A DNA stretch of 64,000 bases, taken from positions 434,001 to 498,000 of the forward strand of contig NZ_CP104011.1 of assembly GCF_025133575.1 (NCBI RefSeq), read 5' to 3'. The notes beneath the pieces are model-generated. The model did no database searches, was not told the DNA's origin, and saw only the letters and a program-made list of their open reading frames with translations. The stretch comes from Pseudomonas sp. GCEP-101 (GTDB lineage: Bacteria > Pseudomonadota > Gammaproteobacteria > Pseudomonadales > Pseudomonadaceae). The position numbers were made by a program, and so were the translations under genes. Shown here piece after piece: positions 45,601-55,226 of this stretch (positions within the stretch are counted from its first letter, which is position 1; each line of letters begins with the position of its first letter).

Positions 45601-45739
45601 CGTTAGGGGCATCCGTGGCGCCAGTGGGCGTGCCCACGAACAGATCGATATCCTCGGCTCGGACGGCGGACTGGACAATACACAGCAGGCAGAGGACGAC
45701 TATTCGCTGGAGCATTCCGGTCTTGCAGCTCTTGTTCAT
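42689..45739 (-). CDS. pilY1: PilY1-type pilus tip adhesin
   Basis: 1016 aa. Signal peptide MNKSCKTGMLQRIVVLCLLC ending near QSAVRA. A vWA-like domain covers about residues 40-380, with a MIDAS-like strand VLIILDNTANWN where the usual DxSxS is degenerate (Asp52, Thr54, Asn56). The C-terminal seven-blade beta-propeller (PilY1 domain) covers about 560-1000 with RPSVHGDVVHSRPAAVNYG and VYYGANDGLLHAING. PilY1 tips pili with the minor pilins and acts in adhesion and surface sensing. I see no DxDxDGxxD loop at the propeller calcium position; the matching segment is VTNSAGLITYGYASD. It is 2 bp after pilX. The frame is open upstream but the signal peptide fixes the start. Confidence 0.93.
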   Translation of the reverse strand: MNKSCKTGMLQRIVVLCLLCIVQSAVRAEDIDLFVGTPTGATDAPNVLIILDNTANWNTPFSNEMTALSSVVNGLQVNKFRVGLMLFSESGGGNKGDDGAYVRAAMRLLDSSTKPKYQTLVTSLDVGADKSNGGKISKAMEEAWLYYSAATPNSGNQKAKTDFTGNASGTAASNAIYALSGNALASKDATTYNSPIVAGCAKNFIIYISNGPAQDNTADIKQATDALTAAGGSTTAIPISPSGSQDNMADEWARFMKKSSKSITTYTVDINKDTQGQGPGWTALLKSMANVSSGKYFDVTASGTQISDALNAIFSEIQATNSVFASVTLPISVSSQSTYLNQVFVGMFRPDPDSFPRWPGNLKQYKVGMVSSQLTTVDADGNSAINSGTGFITECARSFWTPTSLDNYWAFKPQGNCLTVTGSDVSNYPDGNIVEKGAQAYVLRQASSRTVKTCSPTSCTALTNFNTANTAITQALLGAADATERTNLIGWASGADNLDENLNANFTEMRPSVHGDVVHSRPAAVNYGTSSSPLVVVYYGANDGLLHAINGNRTGTVAGVSAGSEIWSFMPPEFYPRIKRLRDNTTTISFPGHTTGTPTPQPKDYGMDGSVAVVQQGTSTWIYSAMRRGGRSIYAFDVTTPASPSLKWKIGCPNLGSDTGCSTGFTGLGQTWATPVPLLAQGYGSGASTILAMGGGYDNCEDADPNTCSSTSKGNHIYLMDADTGALLKTFDTDRGVVGNVSLVTNSAGLITYGYASDLGGNVYRISGVDAYSAIGSTAPANWTITKIASLGCATATTCTANRKFLYGPEVASVNGEYVIILGSGDREKPLLTYSSAASVANRFYVLHDKPSDTNWLTLENGTCAANLICNSSLLPITSTATPTNTQLAAYPKGWYLGLQSTEQVVTSALLLYNNITFSTHQPAVASSTSCSSLGTARVYNISYLNAAGNGDQRFAVIAGGGLPPSPVAGRVQLDDGSLKDFIIGGNGDSPLKVSEPTAPGTSPQPKSWVFWDIER

Positions 45740-45741
45740 GG

Positions 45742-46230
45742 TTATGCTCCGCACGCGGCGATCTTCTGCGTATCGGTCAGGTGAACGCGCACCCCGGACC
45801 GCACTTTTACCGAGGTTCCGGTCACTGCATCGGTAACATTGGCGCTGAGCGCCCAGACGGTATCCCATCCCGAGGAACACATGGGCGCAATGCTGCCACC
45901 ACAGGCGAGATTGGAAGGGCTGGGCCGTGCGCTCATGCACACCGGCGATGCCATTGCCACCTGATAATCGGTGGTGCCGTCGTTATTGATGTCGACATTG
46001 AGCTGTTCGGCCGTCGGCGCAGCGGTGAACGCCGAACCGATGACCCGCTGAATGCCGACATCGGCCGCGGCGATGGCCTCGTTGCGGAACTGCATGTTGC
46101 CGACCGCCTTGAGGTTGGTGCCGCTGAGGGTATAGGCGCTGCCGACCATCAGCATCAGCATCAGCAACATCACCAGGGCGACCACCAGGGTTGCCCCCCG
46201 CTGAGCTCTCGAATCACACAGGATAATCAT
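45742..46230 (-). CDS. pilX: PilX-type minor pilin
   Basis: 162 aa, starting MIILCDSRAQRGATLVVALV; the prepilin leader ends at RG and the first mature residue is Ala instead of Phe, and Glu5 is absent, both usual for PilX. A globular domain follows with three cysteines. Residues 80-88 read DINNDGTTD, a dockerin-like DxNxDGxxD calcium loop. It overlaps pilW by 4 bp (ATGA). PilX, W, V and E form the tip complex under PilY1. Confidence 0.88.
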   Translation of the reverse strand: MIILCDSRAQRGATLVVALVMLLMLMLMVGSAYTLSGTNLKAVGNMQFRNEAIAAADVGIQRVIGSAFTAAPTAEQLNVDINNDGTTDYQVAMASPVCMSARPSPSNLACGGSIAPMCSSGWDTVWALSANVTDAVTGTSVKVRSGVRVHLTDTQKIAACGA

Positions 46231-47345
46231 GGCGTCTGCCTCCGCCGGGACACGTTCACCAGCGTGGCGCTGGACGTGAACAAGTGCCGCTTGTAGCCAT
46301 CGGTGAACGGGCCGAGGGTGGAACCGCCCAAGGCGTAGGTCTTGTCTGAGCTGTAGCCTGGCGTCTGGGTACGGGCGCGAGCCAGCACATAGAGCCGGGC
46401 CTCCACCACATCCACCAGTTGATCCACCGAGCAGGAACCGGCACCGCAATGGACGAATGCGCCATCGGGCGAACCATCGCCACGGTTGTTCAGGGTGACT
46501 CGGGTGTTGGGGTCATCCCATTGCGGTGCAGCGTGGTAATTGGTTGAAGCTCCGGACTTGCTGACATTGTCGACGCCTAGCTCGACGCGGAACGCTTCGA
46601 TCCCCTCGATCAGCGGCACCGCCGACTGCAACGCGTTGGCCGGGGTGGCACCGCCGGAAAGATCGAAGGTGGAGCGCATCAAGGTCGGGATACCGTCGCC
46701 TGCCGTCACGGCGTAGTCACGCACGTAATAGAGATCGATGACGAACTTGCGTCGCTCGGCAACGGTCAGGCAATTGAGGTTCTTCAGCGTGAACCCCGTG
46801 GTATCCAGTACAAAGGCGCCCAATGCATCGTCCTTGCAGAAGGACGACTGGAAGTACACCTTGCCGGTCGTCAGCGCGTCGCAATTGCCAACCCCTGGCG
46901 AGCAGGTATCGGCATGTCGCACCACCAGCACGTCGGAGTTGCTCGCCAGGTTGGTGACGATCGCCGAACAGCCGGGGGGTACGGCGGAATATGCCTGCAC
47001 CACGATGCCCACGGAATTGATCCTGTCCTGCTGCGTCCATGTCGAGAAGGCGGAGCACACAGGCGGCAGCGCCAGCGGGTAATCTGTCGGCGCAGTGGTA
47101 GCGGTCAGGTCGTCGAACTGCGGGACAAAACCATTCCAGAACCCCGCATGGGCCAAGTCCTCCTGCAACAACCCCACGGCAAAGCGCCCGTTCTCGATCA
47201 GCGCGTTGGTCTGGGCCATGTCGTCGCTGGTGCGGCGCAGGTTCAAGTAGAGCGTCAGCACCGCGACCATGATCAGCAGGCTGATGGTCACGGCGATCAT
47301 CATCTCCACCAGGGTGAAGCCCCGCTGTCGGGATACGCCGCTCAT
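46227..47345 (-). CDS. pilW: PilW-type minor pilin
   Basis: 372 aa. Prepilin leader MSGVSRQRG before FTLVEMMIAVTISLLIMVAV, with Glu5 present. Large C-terminal domain typical of PilW, with many cysteines (CSAFSTWTQQ, CSAIVTN, CSPGVGNCD). It overlaps pilV by 4 bp (ATGA) and pilX by 4 bp. Confidence 0.9.
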   Translation of the reverse strand: MSGVSRQRGFTLVEMMIAVTISLLIMVAVLTLYLNLRRTSDDMAQTNALIENGRFAVGLLQEDLAHAGFWNGFVPQFDDLTATTAPTDYPLALPPVCSAFSTWTQQDRINSVGIVVQAYSAVPPGCSAIVTNLASNSDVLVVRHADTCSPGVGNCDALTTGKVYFQSSFCKDDALGAFVLDTTGFTLKNLNCLTVAERRKFVIDLYYVRDYAVTAGDGIPTLMRSTFDLSGGATPANALQSAVPLIEGIEAFRVELGVDNVSKSGASTNYHAAPQWDDPNTRVTLNNRGDGSPDGAFVHCGAGSCSVDQLVDVVEARLYVLARARTQTPGYSSDKTYALGGSTLGPFTDGYKRHLFTSSATLVNVSRRRQTP

Positions 47346-47893
47346 AGCGAAGCGACCCGCACGATGGTGGTCACCACCCGCCGGCAGAGATCACTGCTGC
47401 AGCCCGAGCTACCGTTGTAGCTGCCGCTGCCACAGGCCACGCTCGACGGCGGCGCGGAGATCGGCGTCATGCCCTGCCAGGCCACGGTGATCAGGTACTG
47501 ATTGCTGCCCAGCGACTCGATGCAGCCGCGACCGCCCAGCATGGCGCCAGCCTTGACGTTGCCGCCGCCCACCTCCGCCGCACCCTGCAGGTTGCTGCAC
47601 CAGTCGGCGAGGTCGGCCTGCTGGCGGGTGCCGCTGCTGGTCGGGCAGGTCATGCCGACGCCGAGCGGCGTGGATGTGCCGGTGACATAACTGGAGGAGT
47701 TCTTCGCGTTGGCGTTCATCCGGCTGGACATGTCGTTGAGCAACAGCAGCGCCTGGGCGCGCTGGTAGGACTCCATGTCCGACAGCTGCATGCGCATCTG
47801 CAGCTTGGCCAGGCCCAGAAGGCCCAGGGAGATGATGAGGATGCTGACGAGCAGCTCGATCAGGGTGAAACCGCGTTGCCGGGAGGTCAGCAT
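47342..47893 (-). CDS. pilV: PilV-type minor pilin
   Basis: 183 aa from MLTSRQRG; the leader is cleaved before FTLIELLVSILIISLGLLGL. A GTG four codons upstream would overlap the pilE stop (GTGA) and is a real alternative. Segments LQMRMQLSDMESYQRAQALL and LNDMSSRMNAN are typical of PilV/GspI-like minor pilins. Confidence 0.87.
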   Translation of the reverse strand: MLTSRQRGFTLIELLVSILIISLGLLGLAKLQMRMQLSDMESYQRAQALLLLNDMSSRMNANAKNSSSYVTGTSTPLGVGMTCPTSSGTRQQADLADWCSNLQGAAEVGGGNVKAGAMLGGRGCIESLGSNQYLITVAWQGMTPISAPPSSVACGSGSYNGSSGCSSDLCRRVVTTIVRVASL

Positions 47894-47898
47894 GTCGG

Positions 47899-48288
47899 TC
47901 ACCACTTCGCCGCTGGCGTCTTGCTGCCGTCGCTGCTGAGGGTCAGGTTGCCGTCGCTGGCCTGCGCGCCGCTCGGGGTGAAGGTGATGGTGAAGGTCGG
48001 CGGCGTACCGCTGCCGACGGTGATGGAGTAGCCGTAATTGCTCGACACCTCACTGGGAAGGGCGTAGCCGCCGCTCTCCAGCTGCGTCTTGCTGGCATAG
48101 GAGCGGTTGGCCAGCAGGTACTGCTGCTGGCGATTGGCGATGTCCATCATTTGCGCCTGGGCCGCCGACCGCTTTCCGCGAATGATGTACTGCTGGTAGC
48201 TGGGATAAGCGATGGCAGCCAGGATCGCCACTATCGCCGCCACCACCATCAATTCGATCAGGGTAAAACCACGGGAACTAACAGGCAT
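47899..48288 (-). CDS. pilE: PilE-type pilin-like protein
   Basis: 129 aa. Short prepilin leader MPVSSRG before FTLIELMVVAAIVAILAAIA, then a small domain with QQYLLANRSYASKTQLESGG and GYSITVGSGTPPTFTITFTP, matching PilE minor pilins. First gene of the operon. The frame is open upstream but AGAGAG lies about 9 bases before this ATG. Confidence 0.9.
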   Translation of the reverse strand: MPVSSRGFTLIELMVVAAIVAILAAIAYPSYQQYIIRGKRSAAQAQMMDIANRQQQYLLANRSYASKTQLESGGYALPSEVSSNYGYSITVGSGTPPTFTITFTPSGAQASDGNLTLSSDGSKTPAAKW

Positions 48289-48850
48289 TATCAGACTCTC
48301 TTTACGGGGCCCTTTTTCAAAGACTCTATTAGTTAAATGGCGAATCGCCACCCCGCCGACTCGGCAATTTAGTACCAGTCGTCGCCGGCGCACCGATCTA
48401 TATACAAGTAGTTAACGAGAAAGATGGCCTGGCATTTTCCATAAAAACGCCACAACCCAATGATTGCGGGCATTAGAGCTGAACACCCGAGCCGCATCAA
48501 GAGCCGATACACCGCCGTCCCCGTATCAAAAAAGAGACACTTAGAAAACTTTCAGAGTTAATTCCTGCACACTCGTACTACTTATAAAATTCACATAAAA
48601 AAAGTGTGAAAATAAAGTTAAACACTACCCCCATTACTTCTATCTCGTCGATTGAAATACGCACTGATAACGAATTCAAAATCGTCCAACCGCCGACAAC
48701 TAACAACTTCTCACCACCTTTCAAACTTCTATATGCATCGCTATCAATGAGCTAACTATCGAGTCAGAAAGGCAAACAAGGCCCGGGGAGCGGTCGAAGG
48801 ATTCTTTTCGCCGACCTGCGTCTCGCCGAGCAAGAACCGGCCAGCCTGTG
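48289..48850. other. AT-rich promoter region of the minor-pilin operon
   Basis: 562 bp without a convincing gene, much more AT-rich than its surroundings. Candidate elements are TATATA at 48,399-48,404 (minus-strand -10, no good -35), a GGCGATTCGCC palindrome near 48,341-48,351, and a TTCACA/TGTGAA inverted repeat with a 9-nt A-rich spacer near 48,590-48,610. I could not identify a sigma-54 box, a Vfr site or an AlgR site with confidence. The low GC suggests the pilin cluster was acquired with its upstream DNA. Confidence 0.5.
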
Positions 48851-50398
48851 TCAGCGCCCACCTTGACGTCGTTGCAACGCCTCGATGAATGCCGCCAGCG
48901 GCATGGGCCGATCGAAGAGATACCCCTGCAACACCTCCACGCCGCGCGAGGCGAGATAGGCCCGCTGCTGCTCGGTTTCCACCCCTTCGGCGATGATCAT
49001 CAGGTCCAGCTTGCCGCACAGCTCGACGATGCTGTCCAGGATGTGGGAGGACAGCGCGTCGACACCGATCATCGCCACGAAGCTCTTGTCGATCTTCAGC
49101 GCATCCACCTTGAAGCGATGCAGATAGGCCAGGCTGGAGTTACCGGTGCCGAAGTCATCGATGGCCAGCTTGACGCCCAGGGAGTGGAGATTGTCGAAGA
49201 GTTCGTCCGTCACCTCGCTGGAGACGATCAGCTCCCGTTCGGTCAGCTCCAGCGTGAGTTCCAGGCGATGAGGCAGGAAGCGCGCCTGGAAGTCCCGGCA
49301 ATCGCCGAACAGCCCCGGCTCCGTGCAATGCCGGGCGCTGATGTTGAATCCCAGGTGGAAGCCTTGGCCCAGCAGGTGCCCATGCGGCGCCAGCGCGTCG
49401 GCAACCTGGTGCATCAGCTCGCGGGTCATCGGAACGATCAGCCCGGAGCGTTCGGCCATCGGAATGAACAGGTCAGGGCCGACCATGCCTTCGCGCGGGT
49501 GAATCCAGCGCATCAGCACCTCCGCCCCCACCCAGCGGCCGTCCCGGGCATTCACCAGCGGCTGCAGGTAGGGCACGAACTCGCCGGCCAGCAGGGCGCG
49601 CTCCAGCTCCAGGCTCGGTGTGGCCGAGCGTCCCCAGAGCCAGTAGCAGGCGATACCGGACACACCGCCGAGCATCAGCATCAATGCCACCAGGGGCAAC
49701 GAGTCCCTGCGGATGTGCTGCCATTGCGCGCCCTCCGGGAAGCCACCGATGACCATGTAGGGAAACCGTCGGGACGTTCGCTCGACATGGCCAAGGGGCA
49801 ACGCCGCAGGGTTACCGTCGAACACCCTGCCCTCTTCGTCCATCCACTGCTGGCCGACCCGCAGCTGCAGGTCGCTGCGCTGGTCGACCAATTGCAGGGT
49901 GTTGCTGAGGTAGCGGCCGTCAATGGTGGAGAGCGCGGCGAAACGCCCCTCGACGCGACGCAGGATCAGCAGGGCGTAATGCGGCGTGACCTCGTTGCCC
50001 GCCATCATCCGCAGCTCGCCGGCGACATACAGTCCGGCGTCCAGCGGCGCCTCGTAATCGCCGAACAGCGAGGTGCAATAAATAGTGTCGTCACGGGTGA
50101 GGTTGACCGACCGGACGAACGGCACCACCGCCACCTGCTCGCGAAGTACCAGGGTGGCGTCCGCGCAGCCTTCGTCCACGTGGCGCAAGGCGACCTGGGC
50201 CGCGCCCCTGGCATTGCCCAGCATGACATCGAAGAGGCGCACGGCTTCGTTGGCGGCGGTCCGCGCTTCGGCGCCCAGGCTGCTCAGCGCCTGCCAGTAG
50301 ATGATCACGCTGCCCAGCAACAGCGGCAGCAGCGCCATGGAAAGGGAGAAGACCAGGCGGGGCACCAGCCGGCGCCGGGTATAACTGCGTAGCGGCAT
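48851..50398 (-). CDS. CSS-type EAL domain c-di-GMP phosphodiesterase
   Basis: 515 aa inner-membrane protein. TM1 at about residues 14-38, a periplasmic CSS-like sensor at about 40-225 whose motif is DDTIYCTSLFGDY (Cys-Thr-Ser instead of Cys-Ser-Ser), TM2 at about 232-252 (PLVALMLMLGGVSGIACYWL), then the EAL domain. Catalytic motifs EVLMRW, FNISARH, ELTERE, AIDDFGTG, KIDKSF and AEGVETE are all present, so it should be active. It lowers c-di-GMP; redox state of the sensor cysteine may control it in this family. In PAO1 the equivalent (PA3825) lies directly after the tRNA. Confidence 0.9.
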   Translation of the reverse strand: MPLRSYTRRRLVPRLVFSLSMALLPLLLGSVIIYWQALSSLGAEARTAANEAVRLFDVMLGNARGAAQVALRHVDEGCADATLVLREQVAVVPFVRSVNLTRDDTIYCTSLFGDYEAPLDAGLYVAGELRMMAGNEVTPHYALLILRRVEGRFAALSTIDGRYLSNTLQLVDQRSDLQLRVGQQWMDEEGRVFDGNPAALPLGHVERTSRRFPYMVIGGFPEGAQWQHIRRDSLPLVALMLMLGGVSGIACYWLWGRSATPSLELERALLAGEFVPYLQPLVNARDGRWVGAEVLMRWIHPREGMVGPDLFIPMAERSGLIVPMTRELMHQVADALAPHGHLLGQGFHLGFNISARHCTEPGLFGDCRDFQARFLPHRLELTLELTERELIVSSEVTDELFDNLHSLGVKLAIDDFGTGNSSLAYLHRFKVDALKIDKSFVAMIGVDALSSHILDSIVELCGKLDLMIIAEGVETEQQRAYLASRGVEVLQGYLFDRPMPLAAFIEALQRRQGGR

Positions 50399-50554
50399 CC
50401 TTGTTCCTTGCTCGACGGCGCCGCGACCTGCGACGCATTGCCACTCCCCCGAAGGCAGCGACGTGCCTTGAGCTTAGAACAGCCTCCGGCGCCGGGCGCC
50501 TGGCAACGGAATCCGTATAATCCCCGCCCATCCTGATCGCCACAGAAGACGCCC

Positions 50555-51070
50555 ATGCCCAAGCCGCAGCAGCTCCAGCCCGCGGGGAACTTCCCGCCCG
50601 CCACGCTCCTCCGTCGCTTCGCCGCGATGTTCTACGACTTCCTGCTCTGCGTGGCCTTGCTGATGGTGGTGACGCTGATCTACCAGCAAGGCTTCCTGCG
50701 CCTGATCTACGGCGGCGAGAAGCTCCGGCAGTTGGCCGACCAGGGCGCGCTGACCGGCGACCCGCTGCTTTCCAGCCTGCTGTTCGTCAGCGTGTTCGCC
50801 TTCTTCGCGAAGTTCTGGACCCACAGCGGCCAGACGCTCGGCATGCAGGTGTGGGGTGTGCGCGTCCAGAACGCCGATGGCACGCGCATCAGCCTGATGC
50901 AGGCGCTGCTGCGCTTCGTCATTGCCATTGCCTCCTGGGGCTGCGCCGGCCTGGGCTTCCTCTGGATGCTCTGGGACAAGGACAAGCGCACCTGGCACGA
51001 CCGCTACTCGGAAAGCGTGGTGATCCAGATTCCCAAGGCGGTACGCAAGGCCACCCAGGGCCGGGGCTGA
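50555..51070 (+). CDS. RDD family membrane protein
   Basis: 171 aa. The RDD signature is LLRRFAAMFYDFLLCVALLM, with the R..A...D pattern. Two or three membrane helices follow, including LLFVSVFAFFAKFWTHSGQT and FVIAIASWGCAGLGFLWMLW, ending in KDKRTWHDRYSESVVIQIPK. Function unknown; some RDD proteins are proposed ion exchangers. It is divergent from the EAL gene and followed by a terminator. Confidence 0.88.
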   Translation: MPKPQQLQPAGNFPPATLLRRFAAMFYDFLLCVALLMVVTLIYQQGFLRLIYGGEKLRQLADQGALTGDPLLSSLLFVSVFAFFAKFWTHSGQTLGMQVWGVRVQNADGTRISLMQALLRFVIAIASWGCAGLGFLWMLWDKDKRTWHDRYSESVVIQIPKAVRKATQGRG

Positions 51071-51083
51071 CCCCTGTGCAGAA

Positions 51084-51112
51084 AAAAGCCGGCGATTGCC
51101 GGCTTTTGTTTT
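51084..51112 (+). terminator. Rho-independent terminator after the RDD gene
   Basis: AAAAGCCGGC (51,084-51,093) and GCCGGCTTTT (51,098-51,107) with loop GATT, followed by GTTTTTG, 14 bp past the stop. Confidence 0.9.
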
Positions 51113-51120
51113 TGCTCTGT

Positions 51121-51190
51121 GTAGGAGCGAGCTTGCTCGCGAACCTCTCGCCCCGGAACAGGGATTGATCGCGAGCAAGCGCGCTCCTAC
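51121..51190. repeat. REP doublet (REPIN-like)
   Basis: GTAGGAGCGAGCTTGCTCGC at 51,121 and its inverted copy ending CGCGCTCCTAC at 51,190, 26 bp apart. It lies between the convergent RDD and lptG genes. A second doublet with the same units is at 56,121-56,187. These are typical Pseudomonas REP sequences. Confidence 0.9.
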
Positions 51191-51199
51191 AAGCCTCTT

Positions 51200-52267
51200 T
51201 TAACCTGCCCGCTTCAGCAACAGCGCACCGAGGAAGGCGCAGATCGCCGCCGGCACCAGCACCGCCAGCAGCGGCGGGAAGTTGAACACCTGGCTGGACG
51301 GCCCGAGCAGGTCCTGGGCGATGCGGAAGGTGAAGCCCACCAGCACACCGGTGAACACGCGCTGGCCGAGGGTCACGCTGCGCAGCGGGCCGAAGATGAA
51401 CGAAATCGCCATCAGCACCAGGGCCGCCGTCACCAGCGGCTGCAGGATCTTGGTCCAGAACGCCAGCCAGTAGCGGTTGGAGCTCAGGCCCTGGTCCTGC
51501 AGGTAGTGGATGTAGCCCCACAGGCCGGTGATCGACAGGGCCTCGGGCTCCATCACCACGGTATTGAGCAGCTGCGGGCTGAGCTGGATGTTCCAGGTCT
51601 CGCTCGGCGCGGCCACCACTTCGCTGCGCTTTTCCGCGGCGTGCAGCACCGTGGTGGTCACGTCCTGCAACTGCCACTGGTTGTTCTCGAACACAGCCTG
51701 GCGGGCGAAGCTCGCCGTTTGCAGGCGGCGGTTGTCGTCGAAGTTGTAGCGGGTCACACCCAGCAGCACGCCGTCCGGGCGCACCACGTTGATGTGGATG
51801 AACTCGTGGCCCTGCCGGTGCCACAGGCCCGACTTGGAGCTTTGCGAACCATTGCCGCTCTGCGCCAGCGCGCGGCCGCTCTGGGCAGCGGTTTCGGTGT
51901 AGGGAATCACGTACTCGCCAACCAGAATGCCGACGAACATCAGCACCAGCATCGGCTTCATCACCGCCCAGACGATGCGCTGCAGCGACACGCCGGCGGC
52001 GCGCATGATGGTCAGCTCGCTGTTGCTGGCCAGGGTGCCCAGGCCCACCAGGCAGCCGATCAGCGCCGCCATCGGCAGCATGTCGTAGCCACGGCTCGGC
52101 GCGGTGAGCAGGACGAACTTCAGGGCCTCGGTCAGCGTGTAGCTGTCATCGAGCTGCCCCAGCTGGTCGACGAAGGCGAACAACTCGGCCAGGCCGAGGA
52201 TCACCCCCAGCACCGCGAGAATGGAGACGAAGACCGTCGTGCCGATGTAACGATCCAGCTTACGCAT
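51200..52267 (-). CDS. lptG: LptG, LPS export permease
   Basis: Inner-membrane subunit of the LptB2FG ABC transporter that extracts LPS. It is 355 aa with three N-terminal helices (VFVSILAVLGVILGLAELFA, MLPMAALIGCLVGLGTLASN), a periplasmic beta-jellyroll at about 130-260 and three C-terminal helices (TLGQRVFTGVLVGFTFRIAQ). SELTIMRAAGVSLQRI is the conserved coupling segment. It overlaps lptF by 8 bp. Confidence 0.96.
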   Translation of the reverse strand: MRKLDRYIGTTVFVSILAVLGVILGLAELFAFVDQLGQLDDSYTLTEALKFVLLTAPSRGYDMLPMAALIGCLVGLGTLASNSELTIMRAAGVSLQRIVWAVMKPMLVLMFVGILVGEYVIPYTETAAQSGRALAQSGNGSQSSKSGLWHRQGHEFIHINVVRPDGVLLGVTRYNFDDNRRLQTASFARQAVFENNQWQLQDVTTTVLHAAEKRSEVVAAPSETWNIQLSPQLLNTVVMEPEALSITGLWGYIHYLQDQGLSSNRYWLAFWTKILQPLVTAALVLMAISFIFGPLRSVTLGQRVFTGVLVGFTFRIAQDLLGPSSQVFNFPPLLAVLVPAAICAFLGALLLKRAG

Positions 52268-53384
52268 GCTTCAGACCCCCGCCCGACTTCGCTCGCTGGG
52301 CGGCCAGCTTCAGGCGCAGCGGTTCCCAGTACAACAACAACAGGCCGATGCCCAGGAATATCCCATGGATCCACCACAGGCCCAGGGCCATGGGGATCTT
52401 GCCCTTGTCGAGCATGCCGCGCCCGGCGATCAGCAGCGCCAGGTAGGCCATGTACAGCAGCACCGCCGGCAGCAGCTTGAGGAAGCGGCCCTGGCGCGGG
52501 TTAACTCGCGACAGCGGCACCGCCAGCACGGTGACCACAAACACCAGCAGCGGGATGGACAGGCGCCATTGCAGCTCGGACTTCATCCGCGGGTCGTCGC
52601 TACCGAGCAGGTCGGCGGTGGGAATGGCGTCGCGGTCGTCGATTTCGCTGCTCACTTCCGGCTTGGGCAGGAGCGCCGCGTAGGTGTCGTACTTAATTTC
52701 GCGGTAGTCGGCCTGGCCCGGCGTGCCATCGTAGCGGTAGCCATCCTTGAGGATCAGGTAGCGGCTGCCGTCCGCGTGGATTTCCTGCACACCGGTGGTG
52801 CCGACCAGCACCGAGGTGCCGCCGTCCTTGCCGTTGCGCGGGCGGTTCTTGTCGGAAATGAACACCCCGCCCAGCTCCGTGCGCTCGTTGGCCAGGGTTT
52901 CGGTGTAGGTCACCCGCGTGCCGTCGCGCATCGACTGGAAGCGCCCCGGCGCCAGGGTGTCGAATTCGGTCATCGCGTCCTGCTTGTTCAGCAGCAGCTG
53001 CATCTGGGTGATGCCCTGCGGCGCCAGCCACAGGCTCAGCCAGGCCACCAGCAGGGCGATGAACAGCGCCGGCGCCAGGGTGATGGCCAGCAGGCGCTGC
53101 TGGCTCATGCCGGTGGCGGTCAGCACGGTCATCTCGCTGTCCAGGTACAGGCGGCCATAGGCCAGCAGGATGCCGAGGAACAGGCCCAGCGGCAGGATCA
53201 GCTGCAGGAAGCCCGGCAGACGCACGCCCATGATCATGAACAGCGAACCCGGATCGAGCAGGCCTTGGGCGGCCTGCGCCAGGTACTTGATGAAACGGCC
53301 GCTCATGATGATGACCAGCAGCACGGCGCTCACCGCGCTCATGGTGATCAGCACTTCACGGGACAGGTAACGGAAGACAATCAA
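52260..53384 (-). CDS. lptF: LptF, LPS export permease
   Basis: Partner of LptG, 374 aa with the same architecture: helices around residues 12-32 and 50-75, the coupling segment DSEMTVLTATGMSQQRLLAI, a periplasmic jellyroll at about 130-260 and C-terminal helices (LSIPLLVFVVTVLAVPLSRV). I chose a TTG start because GGAG lies 8 bases upstream and it gives the sequence fMet-IVFRYLSREVL as in PAO1. A GTG three codons upstream is too close to the GGAG. Divergent from pepA. Confidence 0.93.
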   Translation of the reverse strand: MIVFRYLSREVLITMSAVSAVLLVIIMSGRFIKYLAQAAQGLLDPGSLFMIMGVRLPGFLQLILPLGLFLGILLAYGRLYLDSEMTVLTATGMSQQRLLAITLAPALFIALLVAWLSLWLAPQGITQMQLLLNKQDAMTEFDTLAPGRFQSMRDGTRVTYTETLANERTELGGVFISDKNRPRNGKDGGTSVLVGTTGVQEIHADGSRYLILKDGYRYDGTPGQADYREIKYDTYAALLPKPEVSSEIDDRDAIPTADLLGSDDPRMKSELQWRLSIPLLVFVVTVLAVPLSRVNPRQGRFLKLLPAVLLYMAYLALLIAGRGMLDKGKIPMALGLWWIHGIFLGIGLLLLYWEPLRLKLAAQRAKSGGGLKHA

Positions 53385-53482
53385 ACCGGACACTCCAGGG
53401 TTGTCACGCTCAGGCGGCTACGCTCAAACTAGCCGCCGTGAAGCATTGCCGGGTGCGCGCGGACGCGACCCAGCGCAAATAG

Positions 53483-55066
<1,584 letters not shown>

Positions 55067-55226
55067 CGGAGTAAGACAGCCATGTTTTTTGGAACCCAAC
55101 GCGTCGCGAGTGCCGCTCGGGCAAGGCGAAAGCCTGTGCAAATGCGCAGCTTCCGTTTTGTAAATGAGCAATTTGCGCAGGTTTTCAACGCAGCATGAGC
55201 AAACGCAGCAGCTTTGGGGCCAAAAA

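Noticed and set aside
48289..48850. Sigma-54 promoter or Vfr/AlgR site upstream of pilE
   Set aside because: No TGGCAC-N5-TTGC pattern or convincing regulator site could be read; the TTCACA/TGTGAA repeat has the wrong spacing for a Vfr site.
55082..55198. 38-codon ORF between pepA and holC
   Set aside because: Poor ribosome site and no recognisable conservation; could be real but there is no support.
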